The notes under the pieces: generated by a model
The model's input: the letters and a program-made list of their open reading frames with translations, nothing else
Told to the model about the DNA's origin: nothing
Databases searched by the model: none
Made by a program: the position numbers and the translations under genes
Origin: an uncultured Bacteroidales bacterium
GTDB lineage: Bacteria; Bacteroidota; Bacteroidia; Bacteroidales; Muribaculaceae
NCBI GenBank assembly: GCA_902792895.1
Contig: CADBBK010000009.1
Coordinates: 1 to 64,000 of the forward strand
Direction of reading: 5' to 3'
DNA length: 64,000 nucleotides
In this document: positions 51,001 to 58,838 of the stretch, in pieces
How the letters are laid out: the number at the start of each line of letters is the position of its first letter
Position numbering within the stretch: position 1 is the first letter of the stretch

Positions 51001-52311
51001 CTACTCGATGCGGGTTATCTTGGCACCGATGGCGTTGAGTCGTTCTTCAATCTTGGTGTAACCTCGGTCAATCTGCTCGATGTGGTCGATGCGGCTCACG
51101 CCATCGGCACTCATGGCGGCAATCAGCATGGCAATGCCGGCACGGATGTCGGGCGATACCATGTGGTTGGCGCGCAGACGGATGTGGTGGTCATGGCCGA
51201 TGACGACGGCGCGGTGGGGGTCACACAGGATAATCTGGGCGCCCATGTCAATCAGTTTGTCCACAAAGAAGAGGCGGCTCTCAAACATCTTCTGGTGAAT
51301 CAGGATACTGCCGTTGGCCTGTGTGGCCACCACCAGCAACACGCTCAACAGGTCGGGGGTGAGACCAGGCCAAATCGCATCGGCCAGCGTCAGGATGGAC
51401 CCGTCCATGAAGCGTTCCACCTCGTAGTGCTCCTGTCGGGGAATGAACATGTCATCGCCCTGTTTCTCGAGGCGCAGTCCCAGGCGGCGGAAACTGTCAG
51501 GGATGATGCCCAGGTTTTCCCATGAGACGTCCTTGATGGTCAGTTCGCTCCCGGTCATGGCGGCCATGCCGATGAAGCTGCCCACTTCAATCATGTCGGG
51601 CAGGATGCGATGGTGTGCACCATGCAATTGGTCCACGCCCTCGATTGTCAGGAGGTTGGAGGCGATGCCCGTGATGTGCGCCCCCATCTGGTTCAGCATG
51701 CGGCACAGCTGCTGGACATAAGGTTCACATGCCGCATTATAGATGGTGGTTGTGCCCTGGGCCATCACGGCTGCCATCACAATGTTGGCCGTGCCGGTCA
51801 CCGAGGCCTCGTCGAGCAGCATGTAGGTCCCTTGCAGGCGGCCCTTGGTCTCAAATCGATAGGCTCGCTTATCGGCGTCAAGCGCATATTCCGCCCCCAG
51901 ATTGCAGATGCCCCTGAAATGCGTGTCGAGGCGGCGACGACCGATTTTGTCTCCACCGGGATTGGCGAAGTACATCATGCCCAGGCGACTCAACAACGGT
52001 CCTATCAGCATCACCGAGCCACGCAGCCTGGCACATTTGTTCATGAAGTCGGAGCTCTCAATATATGCGGTGTCGATGTGTTCGGCCTTGAATCGATAGG
52101 TGCTGCTGCCCTCGTGCTGGACGGTTACGCCCATGTCCTGCAGCAGGTGTATGAGGTTGTTCACGTCCAGGATGTCGGGGACGTTTTCGATGACCACCTC
52201 TTCGGTCGTGAGCAACGTGGCACAGATGACTTGCAAGGCCTCGTTTTTTGCTCCCTGAGGGGTGATTTCACCATGTAAAGGATGGTTTCCTTCAACTAGA
52301 AATGATGCCAT
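51001..52311 (-). CDS. murA: UDP-N-acetylglucosamine 1-carboxyvinyltransferase
   Basis: 436 aa. First committed step of peptidoglycan synthesis: transfers enolpyruvate from PEP to UDP-GlcNAc in the cytosol. The substrate-binding K22-N23 (GAKNEAL) is present. The active-site loop reads FANPGGDKIGRRRLD: the Cys targeted by fosfomycin (C115 in E. coli) is Asp121 here. Asp at this site is catalytically competent and confers natural fosfomycin resistance in other bacteria. murB lies 23 bp upstream on the same strand. Confidence 0.95.
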   Translation of the reverse strand: MASFLVEGNHPLHGEITPQGAKNEALQVICATLLTTEEVVIENVPDILDVNNLIHLLQDMGVTVQHEGSSTYRFKAEHIDTAYIESSDFMNKCARLRGSVMLIGPLLSRLGMMYFANPGGDKIGRRRLDTHFRGICNLGAEYALDADKRAYRFETKGRLQGTYMLLDEASVTGTANIVMAAVMAQGTTTIYNAACEPYVQQLCRMLNQMGAHITGIASNLLTIEGVDQLHGAHHRILPDMIEVGSFIGMAAMTGSELTIKDVSWENLGIIPDSFRRLGLRLEKQGDDMFIPRQEHYEVERFMDGSILTLADAIWPGLTPDLLSVLLVVATQANGSILIHQKMFESRLFFVDKLIDMGAQIILCDPHRAVVIGHDHHIRLRANHMVSPDIRAGIAMLIAAMSADGVSRIDHIEQIDRGYTKIEERLNAIGAKITRIE

Positions 52312-52334
52312 AATGTTGTTTGTTTTTTGCTGTA

Positions 52335-53366
52335 TTAGATGTAATTGACTTCGGGATGAAGAGAGATATGGAATTTCTCCATGACGCTCTGCTCGATGAG
52401 GCTTGCCAGTTCCATGATGTCGGCAGGGGTAGCATGGCCGCGGTTGACCAGGATCAGCGGCTGTTTCTCATACACTGCGGCTCCGCCATGGCTCTTTCCC
52501 TTCCATCCGCATTGGTCGATGAGCCAGGCAGCGGGAATCTTGACTTCGTCCTCGCTGACGACGTAATGGGGTACATCGCTGTAGGTAGCAGCAAGTTGCT
52601 GGAATACCGCAGCAGGCACAACGGGATTCTTGAAGAAACTGCCCGCACTGCCCAGTTCCTCGGGCTCGGGCAACTTGGATTGGCGTATGGCGATCACGGC
52701 ATCGCGGATTTCCTGTGCCGTGGGTACACCTGCCCGTGAGCGCAACTGCTGCAACTGGCCATAATCCAGATGGACAACAGGAACCGCCGAAAGCCGATAG
52801 ACGACTGCCGTGACAATGTACTGCCCCAGCAGGTCACGCTTGAAGATGCTGTCCCGGTAGCCATATTCACATTCCTCCGTGCGGAACACTCGCGGCTTGC
52901 CTGTCGCGACCTCTATGGTCTCTACCTGCTGGATGATGCTCTCCACCTCGACGCCGTAGGCTCCGATGTTCTGGATGGCCGATGCGCCGACTTCGCCTGG
53001 AATGTAGGAGAGATTCTCGCAGCCGTAATAATTGCTGCTGGCCATCTCGGCACAAAAATCATCCCACTTGACGCCTGAACCCACGCGGACCACCACCTCG
53101 CGGCTATCTCGGGACAAGAATTGGATAAACCTGATGTCGGAATGAAGGATGCTGCCTTCAAAATCCTTGGTGAAAAGCAGGTTGCTCCCGCCTCCGATGT
53201 GCAGGATTTGCTCCCCCTGGTCACGCAGGCACGCCAACACTTCAACAAGTTCATCAACCGTGTGATAACTGATGAACTGCTTGGCCTTGACGTCCAGCCC
53301 GAAGGTGTTGTGCCCCCGCAGCGAATAGTGATGCTTGATGGTGACGGAATTAGTCATGTCTCTCAT
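52335..53366 (-). CDS. murB: UDP-N-acetylenolpyruvoylglucosamine reductase
   Basis: 343 aa (an internal ATG three codons on, MTNSVTIKHH, is also possible). FAD-dependent enzyme that reduces the product of MurA to UDP-MurNAc. The FAD-binding region has LHIGGGSNLLF and PGEVGASAIQNIGAYG; the catalytic Ser lies in GSAGSFFKNPVV. Length and sequence fit the E. coli-like type I MurB. It leads the murB-murA pair and has a canonical promoter at 53388-53419. Confidence 0.95.
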   Translation of the reverse strand: MRDMTNSVTIKHHYSLRGHNTFGLDVKAKQFISYHTVDELVEVLACLRDQGEQILHIGGGSNLLFTKDFEGSILHSDIRFIQFLSRDSREVVVRVGSGVKWDDFCAEMASSNYYGCENLSYIPGEVGASAIQNIGAYGVEVESIIQQVETIEVATGKPRVFRTEECEYGYRDSIFKRDLLGQYIVTAVVYRLSAVPVVHLDYGQLQQLRSRAGVPTAQEIRDAVIAIRQSKLPEPEELGSAGSFFKNPVVPAAVFQQLAATYSDVPHYVVSEDEVKIPAAWLIDQCGWKGKSHGGAAVYEKQPLILVNRGHATPADIMELASLIEQSVMEKFHISLHPEVNYI

Positions 53367-53387
53367 TGTTGTATTGATTTAAGGCTG

Positions 53388-53419
53388 CAAATTTAGTACC
53401 AACAGCGAGATTTGCCAAA
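53388..53419 (-). promoter_or_regulatory. Promoter of murB-murA
   Basis: On the minus strand: TTTG (53419-53416), 20-bp spacer, TAAATTTG (53395-53388), 22 bp before the murB ATG. It marks the boundary of the AT-rich island to its right. Confidence 0.65.
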
Positions 53420-53451
53420 TTTGTTCGAGCAAATCCTTATCTCCCTTGGCC

Positions 53452-53640
53452 GATGGAATTTCAAATAGGAAGTGCGAAAGGAGTTTCTAATGGTGCGTTA
53501 GCTGTAAAACATGAAAAACGCACCGGGGAACGCCAAGCGGCAAGGGGCAGAGCCCCGACGAGCGTGTTTCGATTGAAAATGAGTATATTTACAGCAAAAA
53601 TGGGGAGGTTGCAGCCTCCCCCCGAGATCAATTAATTATT
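53452..53640. other. Non-coding stretch with three GC-rich hairpins
   Basis: Three stems are visible: GGTGCGTT/AACGCACC, GGGGC-AGA-GCCCC and GGGGAGG-TTGCAG-CCTCCCC. A 60-aa frame crosses it but its composition (ERQAARGRAPT) does not look like a protein. The density of stems suggests a structured RNA or the end of a mobile element; the last stem lies about 20 bp before the IS30 remnant. Confidence 0.45.
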
Positions 53641-53649
53641 TGTTTGCTC

Positions 53650-53910
53650 ATGTACAATCAACTAACCTCGGAACAAAGGTACTTTATTGAAGTGTCACTC
53701 CAAAATGGAATGAGCAAAAAAATGATAGCAGAGAGCTTAAAAGCGCATCCAAGCACCATTTACCGTGAGATATCCCGCAACAAGGGGGACCACCGTTACC
53801 ATCACAAGCTGGCGCAGCAGAAGTGCGACGAACGCAAGAATCGCATGCGCGCCCCAGATGTCAAAGGAAAAGTGCAAAATATGCCGAAATTCTCAATGTC
53901 TAAACACTGA
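53650..53910 (+). pseudogene. IS30-family transposase fragment
   Basis: The first 70 residues (MYNQLTSEQRYFIEVSL, MIAESLKAHPSTIYREI, YHHKLAQQKCDERKN) match the N-terminal helix-turn-helix and linker of IS30-type transposases. The frame then switches to unrelated sequence (NMPKFSMSKH) and stops; the DDE domain is absent. Immediately after, a roughly 37-bp imperfect direct repeat (ATGCCGAAATTCTCAATG / ATGCCGAAATCCTCAAAG) occurs at 53882-53948. Confidence 0.75.
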
Positions 53911-54334
53911 AAAATGCCGAAATCCTCAAAGATTGAATACTGGATTGAACCGAAATGCTTTAGTGGAAAACCTACGAAAATACGTAAATGTTTCAATGTC
54001 GTTTGGCATTATATTCTTGCATCATTAGACTCTGATAAAGCTTTGAGATAAACAAAGATTTTCGGGCGAAATATATCTCAAAATGGATAGATTTCGCCCG
54101 AGAAGTGACTATCAGAGTTGTCTCTAAGACTCTATTTGCCGATGATCAGAGTTTAATTAGTAATTGAAAAGTATACCACTATAATAGTCGAAAAGTGGGC
54201 TATTTATGTGGCATTTCATAGTATTTTCTAAGAAAATACACTTGGATCTGCACCTTTCTCCAGAGAACAATCGTATATTTCATCAAAATTTAATACCTTT
54301 GCATCAAAGTTTAATTTATACAACCTCGAATTCT
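53911..54334. other. AT-rich non-coding region with an 11-bp stem
   Basis: No plausible gene. TCGGGCGAAAT (54062-54072) and ATTTCGCCCGA (54091-54101) are perfect inverted repeats with an 18-nt loop. Several CTCTGATAAAG / ATCAGAG-type pairs surround it (54028-54050 and 54109-54150). It may be decayed mobile-element DNA or a terminator-like structure. Confidence 0.4.
54294..54301 (+). promoter_or_regulatory. -7 box for the XRE regulator
   Basis: TACCTTTG, 33 bp before the ATG at 54335. Confidence 0.45.
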
Positions 54335-54538
54335 ATGGCAAAACTCAATCGACTAAAATTGGTTCTTGTAGAGAAGGACAGGACAGGCAAATGGCTTTCT
54401 GAGCAACTTGGCAAGTCAACCTGTACTGTCAGCAAATGGTGCAGGAATACAGTTCAACCAGATTTGAATACTCTCGATAAGATTGCTAAACTCCTTGGCG
54501 TTGACGTGAAAGACTTGTTGAACTCAACTGAAAAATAG
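54335..54538 (+). CDS. Small XRE-family helix-turn-helix regulator
   Basis: 67 aa, essentially one Cro/CI-type HTH: LKLVLVEKDRTGKWLSEQLGKSTCTVSKWC, then NTLDKIAKLLGVDVKDLL. Such single-domain regulators often control restriction-modification or defence genes; no methylase or nuclease is adjacent here. The 404-aa gene starts 47 bp downstream, so regulation of that gene is plausible. AT-rich like the rest of the island. Confidence 0.82.
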   Translation: MAKLNRLKLVLVEKDRTGKWLSEQLGKSTCTVSKWCRNTVQPDLNTLDKIAKLLGVDVKDLLNSTEK

Positions 54539-54585
54539 AATAATATCAATTCATTTTACGGTCTGTAAATTTCTATTCATTAAAG

Positions 54586-55800
54586 ATGAAATTAAATCTT
54601 CTGAGTAAAATCAAAAACACCTCCATTAAAGATATGTTTTCGATAGCCTCCGTGTTCTCGTCAGTCACGGGAAGTTTGATTGTGGGCAATGCTGGCGATG
54701 TATCTGCAAATCCAGAACATGCAGAATGGGAAGGTGAAAAAGAAGATATTCTTGAAAGAGCAAATTGGCTTTGCTCTAAAATTGTTGTGTCGGATCCTGA
54801 AACACTCATAAATGAGGCCCCATCAATGATTGGACGTGAGTATCAAGGAGAATGGGCAATATATTGTTGCTCAATGCTCACTCATGCTCTGACAAATATC
54901 AGCTATCTTTATCCTGAAAAGAAGGAAAAATGTCCGCTTCTCATTGCAAAGATTATAGAGATAGTAAATACGCCTGTGATACGTGAGTATGACACAAATC
55001 AGTGGAAAGAAGATGCAATGGAAACGCTTGATGGTCCTAAGAGTCACATGACTTATTTGAGCATTCTTGCTTGGATGATCAGTAATTACAAGATGGCTGG
55101 TGGCGATAATAGGTATGACGAATTGTTTTGCAAACTATGTGAAACACTTAATCGACGTATGTTTGAAAGCAAGTATGATCTCAATCTACTTTCATTTCCA
55201 GGCAAGCCAATTTGGTTGCCAGATATGCTTGTCACGTTGGTTGCTTTGCGCAATTACAGCAGGTTGTTTGATGGCAGATATGACGACACTATAAATAAGT
55301 GGCTCACGAGTGCAAAGACCAAATGGATTCACAAATCCACAGGACTTCTTGCTGGTCAGTTGCCGGGACAAGGACGGTTGCGCAATATGGTGATTCGAGG
55401 TTCTCATACCGCATTGATCTGTTCTTATCTATCATTGGTGGACGAGGATTTTGCGCATGCTCAATACAAACAGATGTGTAAGGTGCTAAGGAAAGAGGCT
55501 ACATTCATGGGAAAAACAGTATGTGGTGTGAAAGAGTATCTTAGAAAGGATCCAGGATTCAAAATGACGCCTGGTGACGCCGGTTTTGTTGCAAAGGGCA
55601 TCAGTGCTGGTGGAACCGCCTTTGCTCTTGGTGCTGCAACCTTCTTCGGTGATTGGGAGTTTAGATATCAAATGCTTAGAACGGCAGAGATAGCTGGCGG
55701 AACAAAAAAAGAGAAGGGTATGCGACACTATAAAATCTCAGACACGTTCCTTGTTGGAGAGGCTACAGCATTAGCCATGAGAACCAACGTGAAACGATAA
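54586..55800 (+). CDS. Conserved-looking 404-aa protein, possible alpha/alpha toroid
   Basis: No family is recognised with confidence. After a hydrophobic stretch (SIASVFSSVTGSLIVGNAG, residues 19-37) the protein is strongly helical and carries repeated Trp/His/Tyr-rich motifs: REYQGEWAIYCCSMLTHAL, YDTNQWKEDAMETLDG, SHMTYLSILAWMISNYK, DNRYDELFCKLCETL and IWLPDMLVTLVALRNY. The repeated helical pairs with conserved aromatic residues resemble alpha/alpha-toroid enzymes. A Gly-rich tail (ISAGGTAFALGAATFFG) follows. It sits between an XRE regulator and a small basic membrane protein. Confidence 0.7.
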   Translation: MKLNLLSKIKNTSIKDMFSIASVFSSVTGSLIVGNAGDVSANPEHAEWEGEKEDILERANWLCSKIVVSDPETLINEAPSMIGREYQGEWAIYCCSMLTHALTNISYLYPEKKEKCPLLIAKIIEIVNTPVIREYDTNQWKEDAMETLDGPKSHMTYLSILAWMISNYKMAGGDNRYDELFCKLCETLNRRMFESKYDLNLLSFPGKPIWLPDMLVTLVALRNYSRLFDGRYDDTINKWLTSAKTKWIHKSTGLLAGQLPGQGRLRNMVIRGSHTALICSYLSLVDEDFAHAQYKQMCKVLRKEATFMGKTVCGVKEYLRKDPGFKMTPGDAGFVAKGISAGGTAFALGAATFFGDWEFRYQMLRTAEIAGGTKKEKGMRHYKISDTFLVGEATALAMRTNVKR

Positions 55801-55836
55801 CAATGAATATCACTCCTCTTAATCGTAATTATTTTT

Positions 55837-56166
55837 ATGGAAGAGACTTTACTAACAGTGAAAGGTTTTTTTGAAAATCCGTATATATGGGCAACATTAG
55901 CCATACTAAGTTTCTTTGGAATAACGGATTGGGTAAAAAACCTTGTACAGCAGTATCTCAAAGAAACTGGTCATAATTTCAAAGAACTGATAAACGACAA
56001 AGCATTACGCAGCTCGTTTTACAAGTGGAGTGGCAAGCATTATAAACAACTACCTCCATGGGCAAAGAGATTAAGCCGAAAGGTAGAAAGTCTTGTCAAC
56101 AAGATGGGCTTCAGGACTCGTCGTAGAGGCGGAAGAAGAAAAACTGTTTCAAAGAAGAAGTTGTAG
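55837..56166 (+). CDS. Small membrane protein with basic C-terminus
   Basis: 109 aa. One membrane helix (residues about 15-30, YIWATLAILSFFGI) is followed by an amphipathic middle and a strongly basic end (RTRRRGGRRKTVSKKKL). No family is recognised. It starts 36 bp after the 404-aa protein gene on the same strand, so they are probably one operon. A basic tail could bind nucleic acid or the inner membrane surface. The sequence downstream continues in the same frame into a decayed radical-SAM gene. Confidence 0.6.
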   Translation: MEETLLTVKGFFENPYIWATLAILSFFGITDWVKNLVQQYLKETGHNFKELINDKALRSSFYKWSGKHYKQLPPWAKRLSRKVESLVNKMGFRTRRRGGRRKTVSKKKL

Positions 56167-56460
56167 TATAGTAATAAGTCTGTAAAGCTTATTCAACCAA
56201 AGATGGAGATGCGTCCGATGGACACCGTAATCATGAATCGGATGTCTCCACCTCTTGGCTTATATACCATAGTTAGCATACTGAGAAATGATCATAAGGT
56301 TATCGTTCAGAACGAGAATATTGAAGAGATCGAATACGACATGCCTGACATTGTAGGCATAACGGTCTCTCTCGATGTCCTGCCTGCTGCTATAGCCATT
56401 GCTTCGCGCTTCATCAGCAAGTATGGTGTATTAGCCATTGAGCACATCGGCAGAAGATAA
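56167..56460 (+). pseudogene. N-terminal fragment of a B12-binding radical SAM protein
   Basis: The frame reads SVKLIQPKMEMRPMDT (without a start codon) and then MSPPLGLYTIVSIL and DMPDIVGITVSLDVLPAAI, the first strand, PPLG motif and DIVGIT strand of the cobalamin-binding domain in B12-radical SAM enzymes. It stops after IEHIGRR; the radical SAM CxxxCxxC part is missing. Codons upstream of the ATG at 56203 belong to the family pattern, so the original start has been lost. Confidence 0.55.
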
Positions 56461-56802
56461 TCCATCATCCAGAGACAGACGATGGAAGATAAACATAAAC
56501 GTAGAAATAGAAACAGACGATAAAAAACAGAACAGTGATTCAGCAATGGAGCGAGCATGCTCCTTGGATAGAGAATTCTTTGTTTACTGGTGAAGCCGAA
56601 CAGACGACCTATCATTTAGAGGAATTGTTGGGAACCAAACTTCGTGCTCTTCACTAGCTAAAGAAGGGTCGTGACCTCTTAAACTGTATATTGCTTTACA
56701 GCGTAAGGAAGTGGATATTGATAAAGTCCTTCAATGTTAAAGAAGTATTCATAAATATGATGGAGGGAAAAAGAGAATAATCAAATAAATCGGAATTTAG
56801 TA
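56461..56802. other. Degenerate sequence between the radical-SAM fragment and the TPR gene
   Basis: No intact gene. One short open stretch (about 56530-56656) reads QQWSEHAPWIENSLFTGEAE and further protein-like residues before a stop, but has no clear start or family. It is likely more decayed coding sequence of the island. Confidence 0.4.
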
Positions 56803-57372
56803 ATGAATACAGTAAATGAAAGCGGATACATGCCTACAAGGACCGGTAAGATATTTCAATCAAAATTGGAATCTTTGAAGAGTGAATCCAATTGGACAGG
56901 AATGATAAGAATGCTCAAAAGGTATGCGATGAGATATCCTAATGAATACTATATTTACCAACAATTGGCTGCAACTCTTTATTGTGATAGTGTTTCTCAA
57001 TTCAAATTGGCTTATAAATATGCTGAGCGTGCGATGAAAATCGAGCCAGATGATGACCTCAATATATACACGTATGCGTGTTCGCTCTATTATGTTGGCC
57101 AGCTTGACAAGTCATTAGAATACTTCACAAAGATTATAAATAAGGACATACACGAAATAGCATACGGAGAGCATGGAGAGGGCGTTCGGTATGCCAAACA
57201 ACTGATAAACGACTCAGTTTATATGATTGGAGTTGTTTGTCTGGACATGCATAGGTACAATGAGGCAAAAGACTATTTCATGCGGTATCTTGAAAGTAAA
57301 AAGCCCTTTCAATATAGCGACTTTACTAAAAAACAAGCGATGAATCATTTGTTGGAATTGACAAATAAGTAA
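56803..57372 (+). CDS. TPR-repeat protein
   Basis: 189 aa. At least three tetratricopeptide-like helical pairs are visible: YPNEYYIYQQLAATLY, QFKLAYKYAERAMKIEPDD, NIYTYACSLYYVGQLDKSLEYF and VYMIGVVCLDMHRYNEAKDYFMRYL. No signal peptide. TPRs mediate protein-protein contacts; the partner is unknown. It is the last gene of the AT-rich island, facing the convergent mnmE gene. Confidence 0.75.
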   Translation: MNTVNESGYMPTRTGKIFQSKLESLKSESNWTGMIRMLKRYAMRYPNEYYIYQQLAATLYCDSVSQFKLAYKYAERAMKIEPDDDLNIYTYACSLYYVGQLDKSLEYFTKIINKDIHEIAYGEHGEGVRYAKQLINDSVYMIGVVCLDMHRYNEAKDYFMRYLESKKPFQYSDFTKKQAMNHLLELTNK

Positions 57373-57443
57373 ATTCCAATTTGTCTGCTTGTTTGATGTG
57401 GTTTAGTTTAGCTTACTATGTATATAAAGCGTACTAAACTAAC

Positions 57444-58838
57444 CTACTTTCCCACGCAGAAGTGGGCGAAGATTTCACCGAGGATGTTGTCGGTGGTGAC
57501 TTCGCCGGTGATTTCGCCGAGCCAGTGGAGGCACTCGCGGATGTCCTGATCCAACAGGTCGCCGCTCAGACCGCCGTTCAGGCCGTCGATGGCGCGGGCT
57601 ATGGCATCGCGGGCGTGAGTCAGCGCCTGGTAGTGGCGGGCGTTGGTGACGATGACGGCATTGCTGTCCACTTCGGGCAGGGTGGCTGCCTCGACGATGA
57701 GGGCGCGCAGGGCCTCGATGTCGCTATCGCATTTGGCGCTGATAGCTACGACGGTCGTGCCCTCGGGCAGGACCTCGTTCAGTTCACTCTTGGCGGCTAA
57801 TTCGTCGTCAAGGTCGGTCTTGTTGAGCACGACAATGAGGGCCTTGCCGTGGCAGTGTGACAGGATATCATGGGCCATGCTGGTGTCGGCGCTGGTGACG
57901 TCAACAACCCAGAGCACAACTTTAGCCTTGTCCATGGCCTGCCAGGTGCGCTCGATGCCCATCTGCTCGACGGTGTCGGTCGACTGGCGGATGCCTGCCG
58001 TGTCGATAAAGCGGTACAGCGTGCCGCCCATCATCACGGTGTCCTCGATGGTATCGCGTGTGGTGCCGTGGACGTCGCTTACCAGGGCGCGGTCGTCGCG
58101 CAGCAGGGCATTCAGCAGCGTGGACTTGCCGGCATTGGTCTGTCCCACGATAGCCACAGGCATGCCGTCCTTGATGGCGTTGCCGTCACGGTAACTGTCG
58201 GCCAGGCGGCCAATCAGGTCATGGATGTCATGGGCCAATGCGGTCACCTCGCTGCGGTCGGCAAAGGTCACATCCTCCTCGCTGAAATCCAGTTCCAGTT
58301 CGATGAGTGCCACGAAGTGCAGCAACTTGTCGCGCAGGCCCTTCAACTCCTCGCTGTAGCGGCCCCGCATCTGGCTCATTGCCACATGATGGGCAGCGCG
58401 GGACTGGGCCTCGATAACGTCGGCAACTGCCTCGGCCTGGGACAGGTCCATGCGGCCGTTGGCAAAGGCGCGGCGCGTGAATTCGCCTGCGGTGGCATGG
58501 CGGCAACCTGCATCAATAAGCGTCTGGATGGCCTGTTGCTGAATCCATGTCGAGCCGTGGCAGGCCAGTTCCACCACGTCCTCGCCCGTGAAGGAGTTGG
58601 GGGCGCGATAAACCGTGAGCAGGGCCTGGTCCAACAGGTCTCCGTTGCTGTCGGTCAGTTGACCCAGGTGTACGGTGTGTGATTCCATGTTGGCGAGGGG
58701 CTTGCCTTGCCAGCGGCTTTGAACGATGTCGAGCGCTTGTGGGCCACTCACGCGGATAACTGCTATGCCGCCACGGCCCTGCGGGGTCGATATGGCACAG
58801 ATGGTGTCGTTGCTGCTAAATAGATCTAGTGTATTCAT
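57444..58838 (-). CDS. mnmE: tRNA U34 modification GTPase MnmE
   Basis: 464 aa. With MnmG it installs the carboxymethylaminomethyl group at wobble uridine in tRNA. The N-terminal tetrahydrofolate-binding domain begins DTICAISTPQGRGGIAVIRV. The GTPase domain has G1 GQTNAGKS (232-239), G3 DTAGIRQ and G4 NKTD. The C-terminal CVGK replaces the usual CIGK with the catalytic Cys (C461). Its ATG overlaps the stop of the upstream endonuclease gene (ATGA). Confidence 0.96.
   Translation of the reverse strand: MNTLDLFSSNDTICAISTPQGRGGIAVIRVSGPQALDIVQSRWQGKPLANMESHTVHLGQLTDSNGDLLDQALLTVYRAPNSFTGEDVVELACHGSTWIQQQAIQTLIDAGCRHATAGEFTRRAFANGRMDLSQAEAVADVIEAQSRAAHHVAMSQMRGRYSEELKGLRDKLLHFVALIELELDFSEEDVTFADRSEVTALAHDIHDLIGRLADSYRDGNAIKDGMPVAIVGQTNAGKSTLLNALLRDDRALVSDVHGTTRDTIEDTVMMGGTLYRFIDTAGIRQSTDTVEQMGIERTWQAMDKAKVVLWVVDVTSADTSMAHDILSHCHGKALIVVLNKTDLDDELAAKSELNEVLPEGTTVVAISAKCDSDIEALRALIVEAATLPEVDSNAVIVTNARHYQALTHARDAIARAIDGLNGGLSGDLLDQDIRECLHWLGEITGEVTTDNILGEIFAHFCVGK

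Noticed and set aside
53464-53600. Group II intron starting at GTGCG near 53470
   Set aside because: No domain V sequence and no reverse transcriptase frame were found downstream.
53453-53635. 60-codon frame in the hairpin-rich region
   Set aside because: It crosses three strong stems and its composition is not protein-like; the structure explains the sequence better.
56530-56656. Open stretch as an independent gene
   Set aside because: No start codon in a sensible place, no family match and surrounded by stops; treated as decayed sequence.
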